Part shown: piece by piece, positions 17,354 to 27,079 of the stretch
Layout: every line of letters starts with the position of its first letter
Numbering within the stretch: position 1 is the first letter of the stretch
Origin: Vibrio fluminensis
GTDB lineage: Bacteria > Pseudomonadota > Gammaproteobacteria > Enterobacterales > Vibrionaceae
Direction of reading: 5' to 3'
Length of the DNA: 64,000 nucleotides
Assembly: GCF_015278125.1 (NCBI RefSeq)
Contig: NZ_JADILO010000028.1
Span: 1-64,000, forward strand
Notes under the pieces: model-generated
What the model was told of the DNA's origin: nothing
The model's database searches: none
Seen by the model: the letters and a program-made list of their open reading frames with translations, nothing else
Made by a program: the position numbers and the translations under genes

Positions 17354-19273
17354 ATGAGCTATCGCGTTGATCTCACGGTTTTATCAGAGCAGAAACAATT
17401 CTGCCGCTTTGGTGTGACGTTACATAACTTATCTGATCAACCTCTTGTAGATTGGGAACTGCAGTTTATTATCGATCGCTACATTCTTCCGGATAGTTTC
17501 ACTAACGGCAAGATCAAGCAAATTGGTAGTTTCTGCACCGTAACACCTGAATTAAGTGAACTCAGCGCCAATGAGCACTATTACTGCGAATTCAGCATTA
17601 ATACCGCCCCACTGCGCTATTACACCGATGGTTTTAAAGATGCGCTTGTCGTCGAGCGAGGTGCTAACCTTAAGCACCCTGTCGTTGTTACACCAATTGC
17701 GCTCGCATCACCATACAGAGAACGATCTGAACTTCCCCAAGTTGAGAGCAGTCCCCTCGCTTTAATTCCAAAACCAAATCAATGTGTAACGCAATCTGGG
17801 CATTATCTATTGTCACCAAGCAGCCAAATAACATTGCAATCGACGCGAGCTGAACGCGCGGCACAGTGGCTGCAAGTAGAACTAGAAACACTTTTCCAAT
17901 TTAAGACCAGTCCGATTGGTCACAGTGATATTCTGTTTCGCGACAACCCAACCCTTGATGAAGGTGAATACAATCTATCTGTTACGAACCAAGGCATCCG
18001 TTTGGAGGCAGGTTCAAGCGCTGGTTTTGTTCATGCCAGCGCAACTTTACTTCAATTAATTGAAGGCACTGAGCAAGCCAATACCTTAAAAGTGCCATTT
18101 GTACAGATTTCTGATCAACCACGCTTTCGCTATCGAGGCATGATGCTCGACTGCGCGCGTCATTTTCATCCTGTTGAGCGTGTAAAAAGGCTTATTAACC
18201 AACTCGCCCACTATAAATTTAACCATTTCCATTGGCATATTACTGATGATGAAGGCTGGCGCGTAGAAATAAAAGCCTACCCTCAACTGACCGATATTGG
18301 TTCAACACGAGGGGCCGGTACTCTACTCGAACCGCAATTCAGTACCTTGAACGATGTTCATCAGGGCTTCTACTCTCAAGAAGATATTCGTGATGTTGTT
18401 AATTATGCTGAAGAGCGAGGAATTACCGTCATTCCAGAGATCGATATTCCTGGTCATTGTCGAGCAGCGATCAAAGCGCTACCGCATCTATTAGTCGACA
18501 ATGACGATCATTCTCAATATCGCAGCATTCAGCACTACAACGACAACGTTTTATCCCCGGCTTTGGCTGGCACGTATGAATTTTTGGATACAGTTTTAGC
18601 TGAAATTGTAGAGCTCTTCCCATCACCATGGGTACACATTGGTGCAGACGAAGTGCCTGATGGCGTATGGGTCAACAGTCCACTCTGCCAAGCGCTAATG
18701 GAGGAAAACGGTTACCACAGCGCCAAAGAGCTACAAGGCCATTTACTCCGCTATGCAGAAAAACGCCTCAAAGCGCTTGGTAAACGCATGGTCGGATGGG
18801 AAGAAGCTCAGCACGGCAATAAAGTCAGTAAAGATACCATTATCTACTCTTGGTTGAGCGAAGAAGCGGCCCTGAACTGCGCGAGTCAAGGCTTCGATGT
18901 GATCTTACAGCCAGCACAATATACCTATCTGGATATGGCTCAAGATTATTCTCCTGATGAACCGGGTGTGGATTGGGCAAGCACTATCCCTTTAGAAAAG
19001 GCCTACCGATACGAGCCATTAAAAGAAGTACCAGATACAGACCCAATTCGTAAAAGAATCCTCGGTATTCAATGCGCGCTATGGTGTGAAATCGTTACTC
19101 ACCAACAACGCATGGATTATATGGTTTTCCCACGCTTAACTGCCCTAGCAGAAGCATGCTGGACGGATAAACCACACCGAGATTGGCAAGATTATCTAAC
19201 CCGGTTGAAAGGGCATTTACCAATGCTAGGCAAACAAGGCATTAGTTACCGTCATCCGTGGAAAAATAAATAA
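17354..19273 (+). CDS. Beta-N-acetylhexosaminidase, GH20
   Basis: Removes GlcNAc from the non-reducing end of chitooligosaccharides. In the 639 residues the N-terminal third (1-245) includes a carbohydrate-binding/GH20b-like region. The catalytic TIM barrel begins near RFRYRGMMLDCARHFHP and carries HWHITDDEGWR and the catalytic pair D432-E433 in HIGADEVPDGVW. There is no signal peptide, so it should work in the cytoplasm on imported oligomers. RBS AAGGA lies just before the start, in a 13-base gap after gspK. Confidence 0.93.
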   Translation: MSYRVDLTVLSEQKQFCRFGVTLHNLSDQPLVDWELQFIIDRYILPDSFTNGKIKQIGSFCTVTPELSELSANEHYYCEFSINTAPLRYYTDGFKDALVVERGANLKHPVVVTPIALASPYRERSELPQVESSPLALIPKPNQCVTQSGHYLLSPSSQITLQSTRAERAAQWLQVELETLFQFKTSPIGHSDILFRDNPTLDEGEYNLSVTNQGIRLEAGSSAGFVHASATLLQLIEGTEQANTLKVPFVQISDQPRFRYRGMMLDCARHFHPVERVKRLINQLAHYKFNHFHWHITDDEGWRVEIKAYPQLTDIGSTRGAGTLLEPQFSTLNDVHQGFYSQEDIRDVVNYAEERGITVIPEIDIPGHCRAAIKALPHLLVDNDDHSQYRSIQHYNDNVLSPALAGTYEFLDTVLAEIVELFPSPWVHIGADEVPDGVWVNSPLCQALMEENGYHSAKELQGHLLRYAEKRLKALGKRMVGWEEAQHGNKVSKDTIIYSWLSEEAALNCASQGFDVILQPAQYTYLDMAQDYSPDEPGVDWASTIPLEKAYRYEPLKEVPDTDPIRKRILGIQCALWCEIVTHQQRMDYMVFPRLTALAEACWTDKPHRDWQDYLTRLKGHLPMLGKQGISYRHPWKNK

Positions 19274-19360
19274 CAACTAGCAATAGCCCATATTGTTAGA
19301 CGTTTTCACTAGCTTAAATTTTTAGCCACCTTGAAGTGGCTTGGTAAAAAGGAAATTAAG

Positions 19361-21769
19361 ATGAAATACGGCTATTTCGATAATGACAATCGTGAATATG
19401 TCATCACACGCCCAGATGTGCCTGCGCCATGGACCAACTACCTAGGCACTGAAAAATTCTGTACCGTTATTTCGCACAATGCTGGCGGCTACTCTTTCTA
19501 TAACTCACCAGAGTACAACCGTGTGACGAAATTCCGTCCGAATGCGACATTCGACCGTCCGGGACACTATGTTTACCTGCGTGACGACGAGACTGGTGAC
19601 TACTGGTCAATCTCATGGCAACCTGTAGCTAAGAGCCTAGATGAAGCGAGCTACGAGGTTCGTCATGGTTTGTCATACTCTAAGTTTAAGTGTGACTATA
19701 ATGGCATTGAAGCAACCAAAACGTTATTTGTACCAAAAGGCGAAGATGCTGAAGTTTGGGATGTAGTGATCAAGAACACCTCAGACAAACCACGTACAAT
19801 CAGCGCATTCTCATTTGTTGAATTCTCATTCAGCCATATTCAGTCAGACAACCAAAACCACCAGATGTCTCTCTACTCTGCGGGCACGTCTTACAATGAC
19901 GGTGTGATTGAATACGATCTGTACTATAACACTAACGATTTCGAAGGTTTCTACTACCTAGCTTCAACGTTTGATCCAGATTCATACGACGGTCAACGTG
20001 ACAGCTTCCTAGGTCTATACCGTGATGAAGCTAACCCATTAGCGGTAGAACAAGGTAAGTGTTTCAACACCGCGCAAACTTGTTACAACCACTGTGGCTC
20101 TCTACATAAACAATTCACGATTCAACCGGGTGAAGAGGTTCGCTTTGCTTACATCCTAGGTATTGGTAAAGGCAACGGTGAGCGTTTACGTGCTAAGTAC
20201 CAAGATCTCGCTGAAGTCGACAACGCATTCGCGGGTATCAAAGCACACTGGGACGAGCGCTGTGGCAAGTTCCAAGTGAAATCACCAAACCAAGGTCTCG
20301 ACACCATGATCAACGCTTGGACACTATACCAAGCAGAAACTTGTGTGGTGTGGTCTCGTTTTGCTTCATTTATCGAAGTGGGTGGTCGTACTGGTCTTGG
20401 TTACCGCGATACAGCGCAAGATGCTATTTCAGTCCCTCACGCTAACCCAGCAATGACGCGTAAACGTATCGTTGATCTACTGCGTGGCCAAGTGAAAGCA
20501 GGTTACGGTCTACACCTATTTGATCCAGATTGGTTCGATCCAGAAAAAGCAGACGTTAAGCCATCTAAATCTCCAACCGTTGTTCCAACGCCATCAGATG
20601 AAGACAAGATCCACGGCATTGAAGACACGTGTTCTGATGACCATCTATGGCTAGTCCCAACCATCTGCAAATACGTGATGGAAACGGGCGAGCACAGCTT
20701 CTTTGACGAAGTGATCCCTTACGCTGATGGCGGCGATGCGACAGTATATGACCACATGAAAGCAGCGCTCGATTTCTCGGCAGAGTACGTAGGTCAAACC
20801 GGTATTTGTAAAGGTCTGCGTGCAGACTGGAACGACTGTCTAAACCTAGGTGGTGGTGAATCATCAATGGTTTCGTTCCTACACTTCTGGGCACTGCAAG
20901 AATTCATCGATCTCGCAAAATACCTAGGTAAAGATGCAGACGTTGAAAAGTACACCATTATGGCAGCCAATGTTCGCGAAGCGTGTGAAACGCACCTTTG
21001 GGACGACGAAGGCGGTTGGTACATCCGTGGTCTAACCAAGAATGGCGACAAAATCGGTACAGCACAACAAGCAGAAGGCCGTGTACACCTAGAGTCAAAC
21101 ACGCTAGCGGTACTTTCTGGCGCGGTATCTCAAGAGCGCGGTGAAAAAGCGATGGACGCTGTCGACGAGAACCTATTCTCTGAATACGGCCTGCACCTAA
21201 ACTCACCATCATTCGCAACACCAAACGATGACATCGGCTTTGTGACTCGCGTTTACCAAGGCGTAAAAGAGAACGGCGCAATCTTCTCGCATCCAAACCC
21301 ATGGGCATGGGTAGCTGAAGCAAAACTTGGCCGTGGCGACCGTGCAATGAAGTTCTACGATGCACTAAACCCATACAACCAAAACGACATCATCGAAAAA
21401 CGTATTGCAGAACCATACTCGTACGTGCAGTTCATCATGGGTCGCGATCACCAAGATCACGGTCGTGCGAACCACCCTTGGCTAACGGGTACATCTGGCT
21501 GGGCTTACTTCGCAGTCACCAACTTTATTCTTGGGGTGCGCACAGGCTTTGATGGTCTAACTATCGATCCATGTATCCCAACTAACTGGCCAGGTTTCGA
21601 AGTCACTCGCCAATGGCTGGGTGCAACTTACAACATCAAAGTAGTAAACCCTGAATCAGTAAGTAAAGGCGTTAAGTCAATTACAGTGAACGGTGAAGCG
21701 GTAAATGGTGCATCTGTACCAGTTCAAGCGGAAGGTTCTGTAAACGAAGTTATCGTAACTCTAGGTTAA
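19361..21769 (+). CDS. chbP: N,N'-diacetylchitobiose phosphorylase (GH94)
   Basis: Phosphorolyses chitobiose to GlcNAc-1-phosphate plus GlcNAc, saving one ATP per disaccharide. The 802 residues match the roughly 800 of characterised Vibrio ChbP enzymes. The general acid is visible as D489 in RADWNDCLNLGGGESS, and the last 250 residues carry the (alpha/alpha)6 barrel segments GWAYFAVTNFILGVRTGFDGL. The frame is open from 19331, but AAGGA at 19349-19353 precedes ATG 19361 and the family begins MKYGYFD, so that start is used. No signal peptide; cytoplasmic. The next gene supplies the mutase for its product. Confidence 0.96.
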   Translation: MKYGYFDNDNREYVITRPDVPAPWTNYLGTEKFCTVISHNAGGYSFYNSPEYNRVTKFRPNATFDRPGHYVYLRDDETGDYWSISWQPVAKSLDEASYEVRHGLSYSKFKCDYNGIEATKTLFVPKGEDAEVWDVVIKNTSDKPRTISAFSFVEFSFSHIQSDNQNHQMSLYSAGTSYNDGVIEYDLYYNTNDFEGFYYLASTFDPDSYDGQRDSFLGLYRDEANPLAVEQGKCFNTAQTCYNHCGSLHKQFTIQPGEEVRFAYILGIGKGNGERLRAKYQDLAEVDNAFAGIKAHWDERCGKFQVKSPNQGLDTMINAWTLYQAETCVVWSRFASFIEVGGRTGLGYRDTAQDAISVPHANPAMTRKRIVDLLRGQVKAGYGLHLFDPDWFDPEKADVKPSKSPTVVPTPSDEDKIHGIEDTCSDDHLWLVPTICKYVMETGEHSFFDEVIPYADGGDATVYDHMKAALDFSAEYVGQTGICKGLRADWNDCLNLGGGESSMVSFLHFWALQEFIDLAKYLGKDADVEKYTIMAANVREACETHLWDDEGGWYIRGLTKNGDKIGTAQQAEGRVHLESNTLAVLSGAVSQERGEKAMDAVDENLFSEYGLHLNSPSFATPNDDIGFVTRVYQGVKENGAIFSHPNPWAWVAEAKLGRGDRAMKFYDALNPYNQNDIIEKRIAEPYSYVQFIMGRDHQDHGRANHPWLTGTSGWAYFAVTNFILGVRTGFDGLTIDPCIPTNWPGFEVTRQWLGATYNIKVVNPESVSKGVKSITVNGEAVNGASVPVQAEGSVNEVIVTLG

Positions 21770-21820
21770 ACCCTGTGGGCAGCCCACTCGCGGCTGCCCT
21801 CTTTTTCTAAGGAAGATCCC

Positions 21821-23233
21821 ATGATCCAATTTGGTACAGGTGGCTGGCGCGCCTTTATTGGTGAAGAGTTTACCAAGGATAATGTTCGCCTCGTCGCTCA
21901 AGCTATCGCCAATATCATTAATGATGAGCAAGTGGCCGATCGTGGCTTTGTGATTGGTTATGACCGCCGTTTTCTTTCCGATAAAGCGGGATGCTGGTTC
22001 GCAGAAGTGTTAGCCGCAAACAACATTAAAGTGAGCTTTATCGACAAGTTCGTTCCTACGCCAATCGTGATGTTTAAAGCAAAGGAAATGAACTGTGCCT
22101 ATTCGGCGTGCATCACTGCTTCGCATAACCCTGCCGATTACAACGGTATCAAAGTGTTTATCGAAGGTGGCCGAGATGCTGATGAAATCATCACGCAGAA
22201 GATCGAGCAACAAGTTTCGGTATTAACTTCAAAGCAAGTAAAGAGCGTTGAGTTTGAGCAAGCTGTTGATGACAAGCTAATTGAAATCATCAACCCGATG
22301 AACGAATTCGTTGATTCAATCATTAACTTCATCGACATCGAAGCGATCAAGAAATCTAACTTACGCGTGTTGATCGATCCTATGTTTGGTGTGGCAAAAA
22401 ACGCCTTACAAACCGTTCTAATCAATGGTCGCTGTGAAGTTGATGTGATTCACGATGGAAAAAACCCTGACTTCGGCGGTTTGATGCCATCACCAAGCGC
22501 AGCTACCTTGTATCGTTTGATGCATTTAGTTGCGCACGAAGGTTACGATATTGGCATCGGTACCGATGGCGATGCAGACCGTCTTGGCATCATCGACGAA
22601 AAAGGCAACTTCATCCATCCGAACGAAGTATTAATCTTACTCTACTACTACTTGCTTGAGTATAAAGGCTGGAAAGGCTCTGTGGTACGTAACATTGCCA
22701 CCACCCACCTACTCGACAAAATCGCAGCAGATCACGGCGAAAAGAGCTTTGAGGTTCCAGTAGGCTTTAAGCATATTAGCTCGCAAATGGAAGCTGACGA
22801 TTCACTGATCGGTGGCGAAAGTTCGGGTGGTTTAACCATTCGTGGTCACATCAAAGGTAAGGATGGCGTATTCGCTTCAAGCCTGTTGGTTGAAATGATC
22901 TCAGTGACCGGTAAAAAGCTATCTGAATTGCTCGATGAAATCTACGCTAAGTATGGTTATGCCTACACAGCGGAAGGTGATTGCAAGTTCAAAGCAGCCG
23001 CTAAACAGTCTCTATACGACAAGGTTTATGTTGATAAACAATTGCCTGAATTCGAGTTTGAAATTGAAAAAGTTAGCTATGAAGATGGCGCTAAAGTCTA
23101 CTTCAAAAATGGCGGCTGGGTGATAGCACGTTTCTCAGGAACAGAACCACTACTGCGTATTTTTGCCGAAATGGCAGATAAGCCAACAGCAGAGAGAGTC
23201 GTTCAACAAATGAAAGACTTCCTTCAGCTTTAA
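21821..23233 (+). CDS. Phosphohexomutase, predicted GlcNAc-1-P/GlcNAc-6-P mutase
   Basis: Last gene of the chitin operon, 470 residues, alpha-D-phosphohexomutase superfamily. All four signature loops are present: the active-site S101 in CITASHNPADYNG, metal loop GTDGDADRLG, sugar-specificity loop GGESSGGL and phosphate-binding loop RFSGTEPLLRI. The family acts on Man-, Glc- or GlcNAc-phosphates. Its place directly after chbP suggests it converts GlcNAc-1-P into GlcNAc-6-P for entry to the nag pathway. That substrate is inference. RBS AAGGAAG lies before ATG 21821, and a terminator follows. Confidence 0.9.
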   Translation: MIQFGTGGWRAFIGEEFTKDNVRLVAQAIANIINDEQVADRGFVIGYDRRFLSDKAGCWFAEVLAANNIKVSFIDKFVPTPIVMFKAKEMNCAYSACITASHNPADYNGIKVFIEGGRDADEIITQKIEQQVSVLTSKQVKSVEFEQAVDDKLIEIINPMNEFVDSIINFIDIEAIKKSNLRVLIDPMFGVAKNALQTVLINGRCEVDVIHDGKNPDFGGLMPSPSAATLYRLMHLVAHEGYDIGIGTDGDADRLGIIDEKGNFIHPNEVLILLYYYLLEYKGWKGSVVRNIATTHLLDKIAADHGEKSFEVPVGFKHISSQMEADDSLIGGESSGGLTIRGHIKGKDGVFASSLLVEMISVTGKKLSELLDEIYAKYGYAYTAEGDCKFKAAAKQSLYDKVYVDKQLPEFEFEIEKVSYEDGAKVYFKNGGWVIARFSGTEPLLRIFAEMADKPTAERVVQQMKDFLQL

Positions 23234-23273
23234 CGTCATCAAACGTTTAAAACCGCGAGATGGTACTAATATA

Positions 23274-23305
23274 TGCCCGGCACTTTAGCTGGGCATTTTG
23301 TTTTG
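23274..23305 (+). terminator. Terminator of the chb operon
   Basis: TGCCCGGC (23274-23281) pairs with GCTGGGCA (23288-23295) with one G-U pair and a 6-base loop. It is followed by TTTTGTTTTG. It closes the ten-gene transcription unit. Confidence 0.85.
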
Positions 23306-23379
23306 TAGTAATCGGTTATTACCATTACATGTAAAATAATTGTTAATTTACTTTCTCCAATGAAGAGAGGAGATAAACA

Positions 23380-23943
23380 ATGGCTAAAGTACTGATCATC
23401 GCAGGCGATTTTGTTGAAGACTACGAGTTAATGGTGCCGTTTCAAGCATTAACGATGCTAGGCCATAAGGTTAGTGTGGTCTGCCCTGACAAGCAAAAGG
23501 GTGAACAAATTAAAACCGCTATTCATGACTTTGAAGGTGACCAAACTTATACCGAGAAAGTCGGTCATAACTTTACCCTTAATGAAAATTTTGATTCTAT
23601 TCATTCTACCCAATTCGATGCTTTACTTATCCCTGGTGGGCGTGCACCTGAATATCTCAGACTTAACGATCAAGTGATTGGTCTAGTACAAGCTTTCTAT
23701 CATGATGCTAAACCTATCGCAGCCATTTGTCATGGTGCCCAACTATTAACCGCAGCCAAGATCATCGAAGGTGAAAACATTTCGGCTTACCCAGCATGTG
23801 CGCCAGAAGTCACGCTCGCTGGTGCTCACTATGTCGATCTCGATATGGATCAAGCGCTCACCTCTGGACAGTTTGTTACAGCCCCAGCTTGGCCTGCTCA
23901 TCCTGCTTGGTTGGCTCAGTTCAATCAAAAACTTACAAAATAA
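23380..23943 (+). CDS. DJ-1/PfpI family protein
   Basis: 187-residue member of the DJ-1/PfpI glutamine-amidotransferase-like superfamily. The nucleophile elbow is visible as AAICHGAQLLTAAKI (Cys near residue 117), with the preceding DALLIPGGRAPEYLR segment that supplies the acid. Relatives act as proteases, chaperones, glyoxalases or deglycases, and sequence does not separate these. RBS GAGAGGAGA sits about seven bases before ATG 23380. It appears to have its own promoter after the chb terminator. Cytoplasmic. Confidence 0.85.
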   Translation: MAKVLIIAGDFVEDYELMVPFQALTMLGHKVSVVCPDKQKGEQIKTAIHDFEGDQTYTEKVGHNFTLNENFDSIHSTQFDALLIPGGRAPEYLRLNDQVIGLVQAFYHDAKPIAAICHGAQLLTAAKIIEGENISAYPACAPEVTLAGAHYVDLDMDQALTSGQFVTAPAWPAHPAWLAQFNQKLTK

Positions 23944-24036
23944 CACTCAATGTCCAAGCTAGACTAAAGGCGTAATGCGTTTTCTATATAAACCAGTATT
24001 CTGAATAGAGAGTGTTAAACGGTATGGAAAAGCAAG

Positions 24037-24330
24037 ATGTGTGAAATCTATTCTGGAGCCGAAGTAGAACTATTCGAGCTCAAATCGAAGTCTGTTCGTA
24101 TTGATGGTGTTGTCACCAGCGTACGGTTGGAAGCGGTATTTTGGAAAGTGATTGAAGACATTGCGTCGGAAGCAGAAATCAGCGTAGCGGAATTTCTTAC
24201 CCGCATTTACCGAGAAGTGATCGAAAAACGAGGTGAAGTGGGTAACTTCACCTCGTTATTACGCGTAGCCTGCACAACTTATCTCAATGGCGGGCAGCGA
24301 ATTTCGCTTAGCAATCTGGGGGCTACTTAA
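24037..24330 (+). CDS. Ribbon-helix-helix domain protein
   Basis: 97 residues resembling the RHH_4 type of small DNA-binding protein: SKSVRIDGVVTSVRLEAVFWKVIEDIASEAEISVAEFLTRIYREV, i.e. a beta strand, then two helices. Such proteins usually bind DNA as dimers; the target is unknown. The start at ATG 24037 is weakly supported (GGAAAAG upstream). Its stop codon overlaps the fbpC stop by four bases, the two genes running into each other tail to tail. Confidence 0.7.
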   Translation: MCEIYSGAEVELFELKSKSVRIDGVVTSVRLEAVFWKVIEDIASEAEISVAEFLTRIYREVIEKRGEVGNFTSLLRVACTTYLNGGQRISLSNLGAT

Positions 24331-25358
24331 AAAGCTAGCACGCCTTGTGTTTCCACTTTTACTGAAACCATTTGATCGATGTCCAGCGCCTCAGCAGAGC
24401 TAGCAAACAATTTATGGCCATTGGCATTAATCACGTATCGACAGTGATCACCCATAAACTGCTGTTCTGTCACTTTCACGCCACTCTCCTCAGAAGCACT
24501 AATTTGTACATGCTGAGGTCTTAGCAGCAACTCACATTCGGCATCTAACTCAATTGGCTGCTGCGCAGTCGCTTCAATAATCCCTAGTTCAGTATCAAAC
24601 TCTGTTTCTGAAAGACGCTTGGCACTCAAGTAGCTGCCACCACCTAAGAAATCAGCAACGAACTTACTTGATGGTTGGTAATAGAGCTCACTGGCAGTGC
24701 CATATTGCTCAATTACACCGTGATTCATTACTGCCATCTTGTCAGCAAACGCAAAAGCCTCTTCTCGACTGTGCGTTACGAAAATTGCGGTCACGCCTTG
24801 TTGTTTGAAAATCTTACGAATTTCACCAATAAGCTCATGACGAACCTGAGTATCGATATTAGAGAAAGGCTCGTCCAAAAGGAGCAAATCTGGCTTATAA
24901 GCCAGCGAGCGAGCAATCGCAACACGCTGCTGCTGACCACCCGACAGCTGATGAGGATAACGCTCACCATACTGCTCTAAATGCACCAACTCCAGCATCT
25001 CTTTTACTTTCGCTTTCTGCTCCGTAGCACTCAACTCTCGCAAGCCAAAAGCCACGTTTTGCTCGACGGTCAAATGAGGAAATAGCGCATAATCTTGAAA
25101 GATCATGCCGATATTGCGCTGCTCTGGCGGCATCCAGTGCTCACCATCATCAATGGTCATACAATTGAGCGTCATGGAGCCTGAGCTTAGCGGCAATAAG
25201 CCCGCGATCGCTTTAAGTAATGTTGTTTTACCACAACCACTCGCCCCCAACAGACAAATGATCTCACCTTGCTCTACTTGCAAGGAAAGCTCTTTTAAAA
25301 TGGTCGTCTGATCATCATATTTGCAGGTCAGATTTTTTATAGAAAGTGCACAGCTCAT
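24327..25358 (-). CDS. fbpC: FbpC, ferric iron ABC transporter ATP-binding protein
   Basis: ATPase of the periplasmic Fe3+ importer. The 343 residues hold Walker A GASGCGKTT, Q-loop IFQDYALFPHLTV, signature LSGGQQQRVAIA, Walker B LLLLDEPFSN and H-loop VTHSREEA, followed by a TOBE-like C-terminal region (about 240-343). The ATG at 25358 overlaps the fbpB stop by one base (TGATG), so the two are translationally coupled; a TTG one codon upstream is less likely. The potA/cysA-type fold is shared by many importers; the iron assignment comes from fbpA and the Fur box. Confidence 0.93.
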   Translation of the reverse strand: MSCALSIKNLTCKYDDQTTILKELSLQVEQGEIICLLGASGCGKTTLLKAIAGLLPLSSGSMTLNCMTIDDGEHWMPPEQRNIGMIFQDYALFPHLTVEQNVAFGLRELSATEQKAKVKEMLELVHLEQYGERYPHQLSGGQQQRVAIARSLAYKPDLLLLDEPFSNIDTQVRHELIGEIRKIFKQQGVTAIFVTHSREEAFAFADKMAVMNHGVIEQYGTASELYYQPSSKFVADFLGGGSYLSAKRLSETEFDTELGIIEATAQQPIELDAECELLLRPQHVQISASEESGVKVTEQQFMGDHCRYVINANGHKLFASSAEALDIDQMVSVKVETQGVLAF

Positions 25359-26983
25359 CAATGTACCTGCTCTAAAGAACGGTTGACCAACACCAATGGA
25401 ACTAGGCCGACTAGGACTAGTAACACTGCGGGCATTGCCGCAAGTTCAAGGTGCTCATCAGAAGCAAAATTGTAAACGTAGGTCGCCAGTGTCTCAAAGT
25501 TGAATGGACGCAGCAATAAAGAAGCATTGAGCTCCTTCATAGACTCAATAAATACCAACAATCCAGCAATCAATGCCCCACGACGGATCAAAGGTAAATG
25601 AACGCGACGTAGCATTTGATTGGCATTGCATCCCATAGTACGAGAAGCCATATCCAATGAAGGTGAAACTTTGCTCAGACTACTTTCGATACTGCCAATC
25701 GCCACCGCAGAAAAACGCACTACGAGAGCAAAAATAATCGCGAACATGGAGCCTGAGAAAATCAATCCCGGCCGTCCCCATTCCATCGCTTTAGCAATAT
25801 CATTGACCAAATGATCCATAAACAGCACAGGCACCATCACGCCGATTGCCAAAACAGTGCCCGGAACAGCATAACCCAGCGATGAAAAACGCATAAATGC
25901 AACCGCAGTACGTTTAGCAGAAAGGCGTTGATAGAAGTTCACCACCAAAGCAATCAATACCGCAATCACGGCGGCGCTTAATGACACATACAAGCTATTA
26001 ATGGCATATTGCTGGAACTCAGTAGTCCAACTTTGGGCGAAATACTTATAGGCATAGATAAGCAGTTGTCCCAGCGGGAAGATAAAGGCCACCGAGACCA
26101 AGCCCCAACACCATACTAATGCGAGCCATTTTTTCCATCCCGTTAACTCATAACGAAAATCTTCACGGCTACTAAACTGGTTTTGAAATAGTTTCTGTTT
26201 ACGGCGGCTATAGCGTTCGGTTGAGAGCAACAAGATAACAAAAACTAACATAATTGCAGAGATCTTAGCGGCTGCTGTCAAACTCGAATAGCCAAGCCAA
26301 GTATCATAAACCGCGGTAGTTAATGTATTGACGGCAAAGTAGCTCACTGTACCAAAGTCACCGATGGTTTCCATTGCTACCAAAGACAGTCCAACAGCAA
26401 TGGCAGGACGCACTAATGGTAGAGAAATACGATAAAAACTTTCCCAAGGGGAACACTTCAACAGGCGCGCCGATTGTAGCAAAGAGACGTTTTGCTCCAT
26501 AAATGCAGCGCGGCATAAAAGATACACGTAAGGGTACAGTACCAACGCCAAGACAACGATCGCGCCGCCTAACGTTCGAATATCAGGGAACCAATAGTCG
26601 CCCGCTTGCCACCCCATTAAATCACGTAAAGCAATCTGTATTGGACCGGCGAAGTCAAACCAATCTGTGAAGATATAACCGACAATATAGGCAGGCATAG
26701 CTAGCGGCAGCACTAGCGCCCATTGCAAAATGCGCTCACTCGGTAAACGGCACATTGCCATCAACCAAGCAGAAGGAATACCGAACACCAGTGACAACAA
26801 CATCACCCCAACCGCTAACGCTATGGTATTAAACGTGTAAGTCGGAAGTACTGTCGACATTAAATGAGAAAACAGCTGATCGGTTTCACCGATAGCTGTA
26901 AAAAATATCGCAAAAATAGGCAAAACCAGTAGCAGGGCTAATGTCCCACTACTGGCTTTCCAAATAGAGTTTTTTTCTTTCAT
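25358..26983 (-). CDS. fbpB: FbpB, ferric iron ABC transporter permease
   Basis: 541-residue inner-membrane protein made of two fused permease halves, about twelve helices in all. Each half carries an EAA-type loop: LLQSARLLKCSPWESFYRISLPLVRPAIAV in the first and MASRTMGCNANQMLRRVHLPLIRRG in the second. This doubled form is typical of FbpB/SfuB/HitB Fe3+ permeases. It follows fbpA after 96 bases that contain a hairpin and overlaps fbpC. Cytoplasmic side partner: FbpC. Confidence 0.93.
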   Translation of the reverse strand: MKEKNSIWKASSGTLALLLVLPIFAIFFTAIGETDQLFSHLMSTVLPTYTFNTIALAVGVMLLSLVFGIPSAWLMAMCRLPSERILQWALVLPLAMPAYIVGYIFTDWFDFAGPIQIALRDLMGWQAGDYWFPDIRTLGGAIVVLALVLYPYVYLLCRAAFMEQNVSLLQSARLLKCSPWESFYRISLPLVRPAIAVGLSLVAMETIGDFGTVSYFAVNTLTTAVYDTWLGYSSLTAAAKISAIMLVFVILLLSTERYSRRKQKLFQNQFSSREDFRYELTGWKKWLALVWCWGLVSVAFIFPLGQLLIYAYKYFAQSWTTEFQQYAINSLYVSLSAAVIAVLIALVVNFYQRLSAKRTAVAFMRFSSLGYAVPGTVLAIGVMVPVLFMDHLVNDIAKAMEWGRPGLIFSGSMFAIIFALVVRFSAVAIGSIESSLSKVSPSLDMASRTMGCNANQMLRRVHLPLIRRGALIAGLLVFIESMKELNASLLLRPFNFETLATYVYNFASDEHLELAAMPAVLLVLVGLVPLVLVNRSLEQVH

Positions 26984-27006
26984 CGCCTAATCGTTTCAGG
27001 CGGAAA

Positions 27007-27034
27007 GAGATGTAAAGGTTTCCTTTTACATCTC
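27007..27034 (-). other. Intercistronic hairpin between fbpA and fbpB
   Basis: GAGATGTAAA (27007-27016) pairs with TTTACATCTC (27025-27034), and the GG/CC next to the loop lengthens it. On the transcribed minus strand it is followed by CTTTCCGCC, only a weak T-tract. It probably reduces read-through or protects fbpA mRNA, giving more binding protein than permease. Confidence 0.6.
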
Positions 27035-27079
27035 ATATTCCATTTTCAATTATTGAGTATTTTATACCCTTAACGATGA

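Noticed and set aside
20958..21374. 138-codon minus-strand frame
   Set aside because: Lies wholly within chbP in another frame, is Arg/Leu/Ser-rich and shows no family features.
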